From Stanieria sp964562685 (GTDB lineage: Bacteria; Cyanobacteriota; Cyanobacteriia; Cyanobacteriales; Xenococcaceae), in NCBI GenBank assembly GCA_964562685.1, contig CAZLUP010000009.1, positions 53,063 to 117,062 of the forward strand: DNA of 64,000 bases. Direction: 5' to 3'. This document shows positions 35,119-44,219 of the stretch, piece by piece. Every line of letters starts with the position of its first letter. Position 1 is the stretch's first letter. Below the pieces are notes generated by a model that was not told the DNA's origin, searched no databases, and was given only the letters and a program-made list of their open reading frames with translations. A program made the position numbers and the translations under genes.

Positions 35119-36183
35119 ATGACAGGTTCACCAGAAACTCCTTTATTATTACGTGCTGCTCGTGGTGAAGTATTAGATCGTCCTCCTGTATGGATGATGC
35201 GTCAAGCGGGTAGATATATGAAAGTATATAGAGATTTACGGGATAAATACCCAGGATTTCGGGAAAGATCGGAAAATGCTGAGATTGCTATTGAAATTTC
35301 TTTACAACCCTGGCGAGCATTCCAACCCGATGGGGTGATTATGTTTTCTGATATTTTAACTCCCTTACCAGGCATCGGTATTGATTTTGATATTGTTGAA
35401 AGTAAAGGTCCTTTATTTGAAACTCCTATTCGTACTCAAGCACAAGTAGATCGATTACATCCTCTCAACCCAGAAGAATCTTTACCTTTTATCAAAACTA
35501 TTTTGCAAAGTTTACGCACTGAAGTTGGTAATCAATCTACTGTTTTAGGTTTTGTTGGTGCGCCTTGGACTTTAGCTGCCTACGCAATTGAGGGTAAAAG
35601 TTCGAAAAATTATTCAGTCATAAAAGGAATGGCATTTTCCGAACCTGCGATGTTACATCAGTTTCTGAGTAAATTAGCAGATGCGATCGCAACTTATGTG
35701 CGTTATCAAATTGATTGTGGCGCACAAGTAGTTCAAATGTTCGATTCTTGGGCAGGAGAATTAAGTCCTCAAGATTATGAAGTGTTTGCTTTACCCTATC
35801 AACAGCAAGTAGTTCGTCAAGTTAAAGAAACTCATCCCGACACACCTTTAATTCTTTATATCAGTGGTAGTGCTGGTGTTTTAGAAAGAATGGGTAAGTC
35901 TGGCGTGGATCTTGTTAGTGTTGACTGGACAGTGGACATAGCAGAAGCTAGACAAAGATTGGGCAAAGAGATGAATGTTCAGGGTAATATCGATCCTGGT
36001 GTCTTATTTGGTTCACACGATTTTATTCGTCAACGTATTTTAGATACCATTCGCAAAGCAGGAAATCGAGGACATATTCTTAATTTGGGACATGGAGTTT
36101 TAGTTGGTACTCCTGAAGATAATGTCCGCTTTTTCTTTGAAACTGCGAAACAAGCGGATCAATTGATGGCTGTTCATGCCTAA
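35119..36183 (+). CDS. hemE: Uroporphyrinogen decarboxylase HemE
   Basis: A 354-residue decarboxylase that converts uroporphyrinogen III to coproporphyrinogen III for haem and chlorophyll synthesis. The two PROSITE-type signatures are present: PPVWMMRQAGRYMKVYRD at residues 22-39 and GFVGAPWTLAAYAIEG near residue 146-161. The catalytic Asp lies in FSDILTPLPGIG. Length is normal. It is the first gene after the divergent promoter shared with pyrR; it is followed by a hairpin and then a transposable-element-like repeat. Confidence 0.98.
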   Translation: MTGSPETPLLLRAARGEVLDRPPVWMMRQAGRYMKVYRDLRDKYPGFRERSENAEIAIEISLQPWRAFQPDGVIMFSDILTPLPGIGIDFDIVESKGPLFETPIRTQAQVDRLHPLNPEESLPFIKTILQSLRTEVGNQSTVLGFVGAPWTLAAYAIEGKSSKNYSVIKGMAFSEPAMLHQFLSKLADAIATYVRYQIDCGAQVVQMFDSWAGELSPQDYEVFALPYQQQVVRQVKETHPDTPLILYISGSAGVLERMGKSGVDLVSVDWTVDIAEARQRLGKEMNVQGNIDPGVLFGSHDFIRQRILDTIRKAGNRGHILNLGHGVLVGTPEDNVRFFFETAKQADQLMAVHA

Positions 36184-36236
36184 TACCATTATCATGCATT
36201 AACAAGAGACTTGGTAGGGAACAGTAGAACGATAGT

Positions 36237-36270
36237 GAAACCCAACATTAATAAGATGTGGTTGGGTTTC
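36237..36270 (+). terminator. Hairpin downstream of hemE
   Basis: Arms GAAACCCAAC (36237-36246) and GTTGGGTTTC (36261-36270) form a perfect 10-bp stem with a 14-nt loop, 54 nt after the hemE stop. No T run follows, so it is either a processing hairpin or the cyanobacterial GGTTGGGTTTC-type dispersed repeat; half of the motif recurs at 7829. Confidence 0.6.
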
Positions 36271-36320
36271 ATGCCTCAAACTCCAACTATTTTTGAGAAT
36301 TGGTATAAGTTTAAGTAAAA

Positions 36321-36450
36321 GGCGTTGCCCATCAGCAAGTATGAAACCCAGAGTAATACGGTTCGTAGCTATTAGGCATTAGCTTTTAGCTTTTAAAAAC
36401 TTATGATCTTTTCCATTCATTTATTTTTCCTACCCACATGAGGCAACGCC
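36321..36450 (+). mobile_element. MITE: 130-bp element with 9-bp terminal inverted repeats and 8-bp target duplication
   Basis: The ends GGCGTTGCC (36321-36329) and GGCAACGCC (36442-36450) are perfect inverted repeats, and the element is flanked on both sides by the same 8-bp direct repeat AAGTAAAA (36313-36320 and 36451-36458), as expected from a transposition event. The interior has no coding frame, so it is non-autonomous. The first 25 bases recur with drift at 51157-51181. The 8-bp duplication hints at an IS family, but I cannot assign it without a match to a complete element. Confidence 0.82.
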
Positions 36451-36606
36451 AAGTAAAATCTGAAAGGAAAAAGAGGTCAGGCTGGTTAGTCGAAGTTAAA
36501 ATTATAACTTTAGAATTCAGTGCTTTTAAAATAAAGCAAATCTGAACTATTGGTTGAATTTTACGTCGATCTATCTGCTTAATTTCTTTTTCTTTTTTTA
36601 ATTGCC

Positions 36607-37581
36607 ATGAAGCGAATTTTTATTACGGGTGCGAGTGGGTGTATTGGACACTATATTACAGAGAGTTTAATTCAAGAAACAGATTACGAATTATTTTTAC
36701 TAGTTAGAAATCCCAATAAATTACAATTTGATTATCAAGCTCGTTCTGGAATTCATATTCTTCAAGGCGATTTACAAGAGATTGAAAAGTATCGAGATTT
36801 ATTATCTAATCAAATTAATATTGCTATTTTAATCGCAACTGCTTGGGGTGGAGCAACAGAAGCTTATGACATTAATGTCATGAAAACTCTTGCTTTATTA
36901 AAAATGCTTAATAACGAAATTTGTGAGAGAGTAATTTATTTTTCCACAGCTAGTATTTTAGACCGTAATCAACAACTGTTGCCCGAAGCGGAGCAGTATG
37001 GAACAGATTATATTCGTACTAAATATCAATGTTTTGCTCAGTTATCGGAATTAAAAATAGCATCAAAAATTATTGCTGTATTCCCTACTTTAGTAGTCGG
37101 AGGAAGTGACAACAAACCTGTATCTCATCTTTCTTCAGGTTTACCAGAAGTGTTACGTTGGATTGACTTAATTCGTTGGTTAAAAGCTGATGGAAGTTTT
37201 CATTTTATCCACGCTAAAGACATTGCAACTATAGTTAATTATTTAGTAGCTAATCATCAAGTTAACTTAAATCAATGGGAATCAGAAAAAGGAGTCAAGA
37301 AATTAGTTTTAGGGAATAAACCTACTACTATTGATCAAGCGATCGCAGAAATTTGTCATTATTTAAATAAAAAAAATTATGGACGTATTCCTCTTTCGAT
37401 TAAATTAGCTAATTTTTTAATTAAAGTATTTAAAATTCAGATGGATTCTTGGAGTAAATTTTCTTTAGAATATCGTCATTTTATCTATCAAAATCCCGTC
37501 AATCCTGCTACCTTTGCTTTAGGAAATTACTGCTCTACAATTACAGATATTCTTCAAGTTTCTGGTATTAAAGCCAAGTAA
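36607..37581 (+). CDS. NAD-dependent epimerase/dehydratase (extended SDR)
   Basis: A 324-residue Rossmann-fold protein. The nucleotide motif GASGCIGHYI lies at residues 8-17, and ILQGDLQEIEKY near residue 50 and the region around YFSTASILD follow the extended-SDR pattern. The usual Y-x-x-x-K reads YGTDYIRTKYQC, giving Y-I-R-T-K near residue 139-143. Substrate is probably a nucleotide sugar or related carbonyl compound, not determinable. It lies after the MITE, in the same direction as hemE but 420 nt away. Confidence 0.82.
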   Translation: MKRIFITGASGCIGHYITESLIQETDYELFLLVRNPNKLQFDYQARSGIHILQGDLQEIEKYRDLLSNQINIAILIATAWGGATEAYDINVMKTLALLKMLNNEICERVIYFSTASILDRNQQLLPEAEQYGTDYIRTKYQCFAQLSELKIASKIIAVFPTLVVGGSDNKPVSHLSSGLPEVLRWIDLIRWLKADGSFHFIHAKDIATIVNYLVANHQVNLNQWESEKGVKKLVLGNKPTTIDQAIAEICHYLNKKNYGRIPLSIKLANFLIKVFKIQMDSWSKFSLEYRHFIYQNPVNPATFALGNYCSTITDILQVSGIKAK

Positions 37582-37664
37582 GTTATTAAATTTTTTGGGT
37601 GTTTCGCGCTATTTTGCAAGACAACTTGGTATAAGTAAGCTAGGATACGACGAATGTAGCTACT

Positions 37665-38777
37665 GTGGACTATCTATCAGAGATATTACCAGGAACTTTA
37701 ATTGAACGACGCTACCGAGTTAAAAGAACCATAGGACAAGGTGGTATGGGTCGTACCTACTTGGTAGAAGACGAACAACGTTTTAATAAACTTTGTGTGC
37801 TTAAGGAGTTCGCTCCACGAGATTTAGAAGCAAGTTTTGTGAATAAATCGCGAGAATTATTTGAAAGAGAAGCCAGAGTCCTAAACAAAATCAATCACCC
37901 CCAGATTCCTGAATTTTTAGGCTGGTTTACCGAATCAGGACGATTATTACTGGTACAAGAGTATATCGATGGTTATACCTATGCTCAATTACTAGAACAA
38001 CGCCAACAAGAAGGAAAAACTTTCTCAGAAGCTGAAGTAATTCAATGGCTTAAAGATTTACTACCAGTATTAAGTTATATTCACGCTCATAATATTATTC
38101 ATCGCGATATTAGCCCTGATAATGTTATGCTTCCCTTTGGCTCAGATAAGCCAATGCTAATTGATTTTGGTCTAGTTAATAAACAGGCTATTACTCAACT
38201 TACTTCTTCCTCTAATTTGCCACAAGCACCAACAGCAGTAGGTAAAATTGGTTATTCTCCAAGCGAACAAATTAATGAAGGTAAATACTATTTTAATAGC
38301 GATCTTTATGCCTTAGCAGTTACTGCTTTAGTATTATTAATTGGTAAACATCCTCAAACTTTTTTTGATAATTTTAAGCTGAAATGGTATTGGCGAGATT
38401 TTGTTACCGTAGGAGAAGATTTTGGTCAAATTCTTGATAAGATGCTGGCAAAACTTCCGCAAGACCGTTATCAATCTGCTCAAGAAGTTTTAAGTACTTT
38501 GTCAACAATTTTTCCAGATAATTATTCTTCTGCTTCTTTAACTCCAACTACTTTTCTAGAACCTTTCCCTAGTAGCCAGGATGAAGATTACCCTTTTGCA
38601 ACTCCAGTTGATTCAATCAAAAACACCACCAAATTACCTAAAATATTTGTCTTAGTTTGTTTATTGGTTTTTATAATTAGCTTGATGTTGCTTTGGCAGT
38701 CTCCTTATATTAATGGTTTATGTAATATACTTAATAATTGTGTGGAAAAAACTGATTTTGAAAAGCTAAAAAACTAA
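37665..38777 (+). CDS. Membrane-anchored Ser/Thr protein kinase
   Basis: A 370-residue Hanks-type kinase starting at GTG 37665. Residues 15-280 hold the kinase domain: glycine-rich loop TIGQGGMGRTYLVED, ATP-binding Lys in CVLKEF, catalytic loop HRDISPDNVML near residue 145, and LIDFGLVN near 166. The catalytic loop has Ser where most family members have Lys (HRDxKxxN), a variant that occurs in some cyanobacterial kinases and may alter phosphotransfer. A single helix near residue 326-345 (IFVLVCLLVFIISLMLLW) anchors it, followed by a short external tail. Target unknown. Confidence 0.88.
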   Translation: MDYLSEILPGTLIERRYRVKRTIGQGGMGRTYLVEDEQRFNKLCVLKEFAPRDLEASFVNKSRELFEREARVLNKINHPQIPEFLGWFTESGRLLLVQEYIDGYTYAQLLEQRQQEGKTFSEAEVIQWLKDLLPVLSYIHAHNIIHRDISPDNVMLPFGSDKPMLIDFGLVNKQAITQLTSSSNLPQAPTAVGKIGYSPSEQINEGKYYFNSDLYALAVTALVLLIGKHPQTFFDNFKLKWYWRDFVTVGEDFGQILDKMLAKLPQDRYQSAQEVLSTLSTIFPDNYSSASLTPTTFLEPFPSSQDEDYPFATPVDSIKNTTKLPKIFVLVCLLVFIISLMLLWQSPYINGLCNILNNCVEKTDFEKLKN

Positions 38778-38826
38778 TAATAAATAGACCTCCTGCAAAA
38801 ATAAATCAGAAATAAAAAATAACTAC

Positions 38827-38875
38827 TATTCCCTATTCCCTATTCCCTATTCCCTATTCCCTATTCCCTATTCCC
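38827..38875. repeat. Heptanucleotide tandem repeat (TATTCCC)x7
   Basis: Seven perfect copies of the 7-nt unit TATTCCC lie between the kinase gene and atpG. A shorter relative (CCTATTCCC) occurs near 51263. It is a simple-sequence repeat likely to vary in copy number by slippage. Confidence 0.9.
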
Positions 38876-38973
38876 TAAATTCAACCAAGTTTAATTAGAC
38901 TTATGCAAGAGGTCTAATCAGAATCAAAAATTAAAATGATGATCAAATGTTTAAAGCGTTTAAAGCGATCGCT

Positions 38974-39867
38974 CTAACCCTTAGTTAAAGCTTCAAACCC
39001 AGCCACTACATCTAATAATTCTGAGGTAATTATACTTTGACGTTGACGACGATATAGAGTGTTAAGCTCATCAAGACGTTCTTCGATATTTTTTTGTGCT
39101 GACTGCATGGCAGCGAGACGACTAGCATTTTCACTAGCTAAAGAGGCAGCTAAAGCACGATAAAGAGATACAAATAGATGTTGGCTAATCAGTTCGGATA
39201 ATAGTTGTTGCCAGTCCATCGTAAACGTTGGCACGACAGCAGTAGACCATTTTTTTTGCTCCAAAGCAAGCAACCAATCGCGGTCAAGAGGTAATAACTG
39301 CTGGCTACAAGAGCGATAAGAAGCACCAGAAGTAGGCTGGTTATAAAACAAGCAAATTTTACTAATTCCCTCAGTTTGTTGCCACTTTTCCAACATTAGT
39401 ACAATTTCTTGTACAGTTTCACCTATGGCAACGACAGAACTAGGAACAATAAATTGCTCTGTTATTGGATAGGTGGTGGTTTTGAGGTAAGGGAGCAAGC
39501 GAGAACCCATCGCAGCAGTTATGATTTTTTCTGTTTGAGGAAGTGTTTGTAAATACTTGAGAGTATATTCAGCAATTTGTTCGTTAAATTGACCACATAA
39601 TCCTTGATCAGAGCCAAACACAATTACACCTAATTTTGTCTCAGGAAGATGATTAAAATTAAGAGAGAGTGGTTTACCTGCAAAATATCGGGACCGCAAC
39701 AGAATTTGCCAACCCATTTCTACAGTCCGATTGTATTCTGCTAAAGATTCTACTGCTTGTTCGTACTGTCGGATACTAACGGCAGCAAGAGTTTTCATCG
39801 TTTTAACTACAGAATATAAATCTTGAACACTTTTAATCGTGTTTTTTAGCGATTCAGGAGTGGTCAT
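38974..39867 (-). CDS. atpG: N-ATPase gamma subunit
   Basis: A 297-residue F1 gamma subunit, last gene of the operon. It has the coiled-coil N-terminus (TIKSVQDLYSVVKTMKTLAA at residues 11-30) and C-terminal helix (RLAAMQSAQKNIEERLDELN near residue 255) that form the rotating shaft, and FGSDQGLCGQFN near residue 78 is a typical gamma motif. The nine-gene order atpD-C-Q-R-B-E-F-A-G seen here is the signature of the N-ATPase, a second, separate ATPase found in some cyanobacteria and archaea. It is separated from atpA by 218 nt holding repeats. Confidence 0.93.
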   Translation of the reverse strand: MTTPESLKNTIKSVQDLYSVVKTMKTLAAVSIRQYEQAVESLAEYNRTVEMGWQILLRSRYFAGKPLSLNFNHLPETKLGVIVFGSDQGLCGQFNEQIAEYTLKYLQTLPQTEKIITAAMGSRLLPYLKTTTYPITEQFIVPSSVVAIGETVQEIVLMLEKWQQTEGISKICLFYNQPTSGASYRSCSQQLLPLDRDWLLALEQKKWSTAVVPTFTMDWQQLLSELISQHLFVSLYRALAASLASENASRLAAMQSAQKNIEERLDELNTLYRRQRQSIITSELLDVVAGFEALTKG

Positions 39868-39882
39868 ACTTTTAAGTAATAA

Positions 39883-39910
39883 GTAGAAACGCGATATATC
39901 GCGTCTGTAC
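39883..39910. repeat. Dispersed palindromic repeat, copy 2
   Basis: A 28-nt hairpin with core GCGATATATCGC and arms GTAGAAAC/GTCTGTAC, nearly perfectly paired. Same family as 17115-17142 and 47514-47541. Confidence 0.7.
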
Positions 39911-39912
39911 GG

Positions 39913-39968
39913 AGTAATAAGTAATAAGTAATCAGTAATAAGTAATAAGTAATCAGTAATAAGTAATA
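39913..39968. repeat. 21-nt tandem repeat (AGTAATAAGTAATAAGTAATC)
   Basis: The 21-nt unit beginning AGTAATAAGTAATAAG and ending in AATC is present about 2.7 times between atpG and atpA. Within the unit a 7-nt subrepeat AGTAATA is apparent. Low-complexity DNA with no coding sense. Confidence 0.85.
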
Positions 39969-40085
39969 GGTTTTGGAGAATTGATAATTAACAATGACTA
40001 AAAATTTATTGCACCTCAAGCACCTCCGCACCTCTGCTCCCTTCCTTCCCTGCTTCTCCACACCCTTGCTACCTATTCTCTCTCT

Positions 40086-41618
40086 TTATGATGCTTCGGA
40101 TTTAAATGGTTGACAGGCTGCCTTCGATTTATTCAACAGTGCCTGTTTATCTTCATCAGAAAGGGATTCTCCTGCTTCAATGCGATTGCAAATTTCGGGG
40201 AGTTCCTCGGTAATTGTCTGACGAATGGCTGTTTCTGCTTCACTAATTCTCTCTAAAGGCACATCATCTAAAATTCCTTCATTGACTGCCAAAAGTACAG
40301 CTATTTGTTCACTCACTGAAAGGGCTTGGGATTGGGGTTGTTTAAGAATTTCTCGCACACGCCTACCCCTTGCTAAGGTTTGGCGGGTATCTTCATCTAA
40401 TTGAGTACCAAATCGGGCAAAAACTTCTACTTCTTGAAACTGTGAATATGACAAACGTAAATCACCTGCAACTTCGCCGTAGGCAGATAGTTGGGTTTTA
40501 CCTCCAACTCGCGAGACAGATTTTCCTACCGATACTGCGGGTAAAATACCTTGACGATAAAGATCGGGAGACAGATAAATTTGACCGTCGGTAATTGAAA
40601 TTAAATTGGTAGGGATGTAAGCAGAGATATTTTGTGCCTGGGTTTCCACAATGGGTAATGCGGTTAAAGAACCACCTCCCTTCTCCTTCCGTAAGTGAGT
40701 AGAACGCTCTAACATTCGAGAATGAATGTAAAAAATATCTCCTGGATAGGCTTCTCTACCTGGCGGACGACGCAACAAGAGGGAAAGTTCGCGGTATGCC
40801 CAAGCGTGACGGGTTAGATCATCATAAACAATTAATACGTCCCTTCCCCGTTCCATAAAATATTCCCCCATCGAGGTGGCTGCGTAGGGAGTAATGTATT
40901 GTAAACCAGGCGGAGATTCTCCATCAGCTACAACTACAATTGAGTATTCTAGAGCATTCCCTTGCCGAAGTTGCTCAATAACTTTAGCTACGCCTGAAGT
41001 CCGTTGACCAATGGCACAGTAAATACAAATAACATCTTGACCTTTTTGATTGAGAATCGTATCAACCGCGATCGCAGTTTTTCCCGAAGAGCGATCGCCA
41101 ACGATTAATTCTCGCTGTCCTCGCCCCACTGGAATTAAGGCATCTACTACTTTCAAACCCGTTTGTAAGGGAACTGTAACAGGAGCGCGCTCAATAAAAG
41201 GTGGTGCTTTACGCTCGATGGGTAAGCGTTCGGTTGTAATAATAGCCCCTCGTTCGTCCAGAGGGCGACCAATTCCATCAACAATCCTTCCGAGTAAAGC
41301 TTCTCCTACGGGAACTTGCAAAATTTGTCCCGTCCGTGCCACTTCTTGTCCTGCTTGTAAAGACGCGCTACTTCCCAACAAAATTACGCCGACTTCTTCC
41401 GCATCTAAATTGAAAGCAATACCTAACACCCCTCCTGCAAAGCGAATTAATTCGTCAACTTTAACATTTGGTAAACCTGTAACTCTAGCTATACCTTGAT
41501 CGATTGATTTGAGGACACCAATTTCCTGTGGTTGAATTTGCAGATGATAACTTGCTAAACCTTCTTCAAGTTTGGTAAATGTTCGTTCTAAAACCGATTG
41601 TAATGAGTCATTAGTCAT
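40086..41618 (-). CDS. atpA: N-ATPase alpha subunit
   Basis: A 510-residue F1 alpha subunit. P-loop GDRSSGKTAIAVD near residue 167-179, Walker B VVVADGESPPGL, and the catalytic-interface Arg region near SVSRVGGKTQLSAYGE (residue 365) are all present. Compared with standard F1 alpha, the P-loop reads GDRSSGKT instead of GDRQTGKT. Alternating with AtpD it forms the non-catalytic part of the hexamer. It follows atpF by 55 nt. Confidence 0.95.
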   Translation of the reverse strand: MTNDSLQSVLERTFTKLEEGLASYHLQIQPQEIGVLKSIDQGIARVTGLPNVKVDELIRFAGGVLGIAFNLDAEEVGVILLGSSASLQAGQEVARTGQILQVPVGEALLGRIVDGIGRPLDERGAIITTERLPIERKAPPFIERAPVTVPLQTGLKVVDALIPVGRGQRELIVGDRSSGKTAIAVDTILNQKGQDVICIYCAIGQRTSGVAKVIEQLRQGNALEYSIVVVADGESPPGLQYITPYAATSMGEYFMERGRDVLIVYDDLTRHAWAYRELSLLLRRPPGREAYPGDIFYIHSRMLERSTHLRKEKGGGSLTALPIVETQAQNISAYIPTNLISITDGQIYLSPDLYRQGILPAVSVGKSVSRVGGKTQLSAYGEVAGDLRLSYSQFQEVEVFARFGTQLDEDTRQTLARGRRVREILKQPQSQALSVSEQIAVLLAVNEGILDDVPLERISEAETAIRQTITEELPEICNRIEAGESLSDEDKQALLNKSKAACQPFKSEAS

Positions 41619-41673
41619 TAGTCATTGGTCATTAGTTATTTGTTATTTGTTTTTAGCACTTACTTATTACCTA

Positions 41674-42450
41674 TTACTTAATATTTTTTGTTTCTTTAGA
41701 AAAATCTTCGACAAGGTTTTGTTCTAGAGATTGCAAATAACTCTCTAAATTCCAAGTAACTTTATAATCCCTAGTTTGTAATTCAATTCCACAAATTAAA
41801 TCTGATTTAGTAGTAAATCGCACGTTATCGCCTTGATAAATTTGCCGTTGACGCAAAGAATTAAGAATTTTTTCGCGGGTAGCAGCAGGAAGGTGAAAAC
41901 TACTACGGATAATCACTCCATCGTTAGATTTATTCAAAGATTCAGCTAAAAATTGCTGTTTTTGTTGGTCTAAATTTTCTAGACGAGCAATAAAATTAGC
42001 GATCGCTTTTTGCTCTAAGGAAACATCTGCTAATTCTCGTAAAGCTTGACGGGCGATTTGAAAGACTTGCTCAGTTATTTTTTGCTGGAGGTTTTCCAAA
42101 AATTGTTCTTGTTGTCTAGCGATCGCATTTTTCCAATCTGCTTGTTGTTGAGTTACATTTTGACGCGCTTGTTCAAGTAAATTGTAGTATTCTTGCTTTG
42201 CCTCGGCTTGAGCCTGAGTTAGCATTTCTCTTCTTGTTTGCTCTAACTGTTGTTTTGAGTGCTGGTAAGAAGCTGCTTCTAATTCAGCTATTTGTTTTTG
42301 TTCCTCTGCTTGATGCCAACGGCGGTCAATTTCTGCTTGACGAGATTTAATAGTTTTAATGATCGGTCGATATAAAATACGCTGTAACAGCCAAACTAAG
42401 ATCAGAAAATTAAACAGTTGAGCAACAACTGTGAACCAATCGATTAGCAC
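41674..42450 (-). CDS. atpF: N-ATPase b subunit (peripheral stalk)
   Basis: A 258-residue subunit, longer than ordinary b subunits (about 155-180). One N-terminal helix (LFNFLILVWLLQRILYRPII, residues 11-31) is followed by a long charged, glutamine-rich coiled coil (residues 35-150) and a C-terminal part that resembles the delta-like region (SLRQRQIYQGDNVRFTTKSD). The C-terminal domain could stand in for a separate delta gene, which this operon lacks. It follows atpE by 3 nt. Confidence 0.92.
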   Translation of the reverse strand: MLIDWFTVVAQLFNFLILVWLLQRILYRPIIKTIKSRQAEIDRRWHQAEEQKQIAELEAASYQHSKQQLEQTRREMLTQAQAEAKQEYYNLLEQARQNVTQQQADWKNAIARQQEQFLENLQQKITEQVFQIARQALRELADVSLEQKAIANFIARLENLDQQKQQFLAESLNKSNDGVIIRSSFHLPAATREKILNSLRQRQIYQGDNVRFTTKSDLICGIELQTRDYKVTWNLESYLQSLEQNLVEDFSKETKNIK

Positions 42451-42453
42451 GAT

Positions 42454-42729
42454 CTAGCCTCCATTTTCTACAAAATAATTCCAAAAAGGATTGGCAAAGA
42501 TCAAAATCATCGAAACTACAAAACAATAAATTCCAGTTGATTCCACTAATGCTAAACCGACAAATAAGGTACGAGTGATAGTATTTGCTTTATCGGGTTG
42601 TTGAGCAAGAGCGCGCATTGCATTAGCCAAAGCTAAACCTTCGCCAATTGCAGGTCCAATTGCACCAATTGCCATAGTAATACCAGCCGTAATAATTGAA
42701 ACAATCCCAATCAAACCAAGATTATCCAT
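42454..42729 (-). CDS. atpE: N-ATPase c subunit with Na+-type ligand signature
   Basis: A 91-residue double-helix rotor subunit. Helix 1 carries GAIGPAIGEGLALANAMRAL, with Glu where the Na+-translocating Ilyobacter protein has Gln32, and helix 2 carries E-S-T-G-I-Y within LALVESTGIYCFVVSM, the Glu-Ser-Thr-x-x-Tyr set that coordinates Na+. The pair of membrane Glu residues is characteristic of N-ATPase c rings and was used to predict Na+ specificity. It overlaps atpB by one base. Confidence 0.95.
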   Translation of the reverse strand: MDNLGLIGIVSIITAGITMAIGAIGPAIGEGLALANAMRALAQQPDKANTITRTLFVGLALVESTGIYCFVVSMILIFANPFWNYFVENGG

Positions 42730-43439
42730 TACAATTGCTCCTCCGATATGTGAGTTTCTCGTTCTGTTCTACGACGCTGAACGCGCATTCCTGAAGCGAT
42801 ATATACCATTGCCAAAAGCGTAAAAACGTATGCCTGAATTGCTCCAGTTAACAGTCCAAATAGTGTCATTACTGCTGGAAATAATAAGGGAACAATAGAT
42901 ATTAGGATGGCAACTAGTAAACTACCACTCATAATATTGCCGAACAAACGAATTGCTAAGGAAACTGTACGGGACACTTCACCGATTAGGTTGAAAGGTA
43001 ACATCAAAGGTGTAGGTTGGAGATATTGGTTTAAATAGTTACCAAGACCAGCACTTTTGATCCCGTAAACTGGTACTGCTACAAACACACATAAAGCTAA
43101 AGCGGTAGTTGTAGAAAGAGAACCCGCAGGGGATTCGTACCCAGGGAGAATAGTCAACAAATTGGCTATGGCAATAAATAAAAACAAAGTTCCAATAAAA
43201 GGCAAGAATTGCCCTGATTCTTGTCCACTAGCATCACGAATTTGAGCTTCGATTTGTTCAACAATTATTTCTAGGGTAGTTTGCCGGCGAGAGACTGGCG
43301 GTTCAACTGCAAGTTTTCGCGTGATTAACCAAGAACCTACTACTAAAATCACCATTACCAACCAGGTGTAAACAATAGTGGCGTTGAGAGTTATCCATTG
43401 CCACTGCCAAAAAATGAGATGGTCGGGACTAATATTCAT
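42729..43439 (-). CDS. atpB: N-ATPase a subunit
   Basis: A 236-residue polytopic subunit with the essential half-channel Arg in VSLAIRLFGNIMSGSLLVAI near residue 155 and the AYVFTLLAMVYIASGM helix near residue 205. It forms the ion half-channels beside the c ring. It sits between atpR and atpE as in other N-ATPase operons. Confidence 0.94.
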   Translation of the reverse strand: MNISPDHLIFWQWQWITLNATIVYTWLVMVILVVGSWLITRKLAVEPPVSRRQTTLEIIVEQIEAQIRDASGQESGQFLPFIGTLFLFIAIANLLTILPGYESPAGSLSTTTALALCVFVAVPVYGIKSAGLGNYLNQYLQPTPLMLPFNLIGEVSRTVSLAIRLFGNIMSGSLLVAILISIVPLLFPAVMTLFGLLTGAIQAYVFTLLAMVYIASGMRVQRRRTERETHISEEQL

Positions 43440-43491
43440 ATTCAGTTATCAGTCATTTGTAATTTGTCATTAGTTAAGTGATTAATACCAG

Positions 43492-43791
43492 CTACTTTTG
43501 AGAAAACAACTGATGATTGTTTTTCGGTTGCCAGAAGCGTGTCAGCAAAATCCTAGCTGCTACAAAACCTCCCAAACAAATCAGTACTCGTTGCCACTGT
43601 CCGTCCATCACTAGATAAAATCCAAAGAGGGTTACTATCATGCGCCCGAGCCAACTACCGATTAATAAACGAATAGGATAGGCAGTAGTAGGTATTTGTC
43701 GCAAGGTAATCCAAAGACTATAAAAATAGAAGATACCGAGGATAAATCCTGGAACAAAGGTAGATAGTATCAATAAAATGCTCTCGAACAT
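43492..43791 (-). CDS. atpR: N-ATPase accessory membrane subunit AtpR
   Basis: A 99-residue protein with three predicted helices (residues 5-26, 42-63 and 69-85). It is found only in N-ATPase operons. Conserved Arg residues lie within or next to helices (RLLIGSWLGRMIVTLFGFYL, VAARILLTRFW) and have been proposed to interact with the extra Glu of the c subunit. It lies 116 nt after atpQ and 52 nt before atpB. Confidence 0.9.
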   Translation of the reverse strand: MFESILLILSTFVPGFILGIFYFYSLWITLRQIPTTAYPIRLLIGSWLGRMIVTLFGFYLVMDGQWQRVLICLGGFVAARILLTRFWQPKNNHQLFSQK

Positions 43792-43907
43792 AGAGTTTTA
43801 AGCTCCTATTAAAAACTTAAATGTTTGCTACAAATAATTGACTTGGGGACACGGAGATCGATGTGTGACATTATTTTTTCTATTTCATCTTGAAAACTGT
43901 TGAGTAA

Positions 43908-44219
43908 CTACTTGTCTTGACTTTGCCGTTGAATCCAATACCAAGCATTGAGGCAACCAATCAGGATACCGAGCAATAACATCATCAGTGTCCAAGAATA
44001 GCGATCGCTAAAGGTTGAATCAAGCCAAATACCAAGGGCAATCCCAAGTAGAGTAGGAATAGCGACCGACCAACCGACAATACCGAACATTCCCAAGCCA
44101 TACCAAATAGTGCGATCGCCTTCTTGTTTGGCTTTTAATCTAAGCTCCGCTTTGTCTTGTACCTGTTGCTGAAAGTGAACTTGTCTTTTCTGCTTGTTGG
44201 AGTCATCAGGAAGTTTCAT
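43908..44219 (-). CDS. atpQ: N-ATPase accessory membrane subunit AtpQ
   Basis: A 103-residue protein with a charged N-terminal tail (residues 1-40, KQKRQVHFQQQVQDKAELR) and two helices (MFGIVGWSVAIPTLLGIALG and TLMMLLLGILIGCLNAWYW), the AtpI-like arrangement. AtpI-like proteins help assemble the c ring. Its first 14 nt overlap the end of atpC, as expected in a tight operon. Confidence 0.9.
   Translation of the reverse strand: MKLPDDSNKQKRQVHFQQQVQDKAELRLKAKQEGDRTIWYGLGMFGIVGWSVAIPTLLGIALGIWLDSTFSDRYSWTLMMLLLGILIGCLNAWYWIQRQSQDK

Noticed and set aside
34877..35122. 81-codon frame overlapping the hemE start
   Set aside because: It is antisense to pyrR for part of its length and its composition is not protein-like; a shadow of pyrR.
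39913..39968. Tandem 21-nt repeats as possible CRISPR
   Set aside because: The repeats are directly adjacent with no unique spacers and no cas genes are near.
41050..41499. 149-codon plus-strand frame inside atpA
   Set aside because: It is a shadow on the opposite strand of the clear atpA gene.
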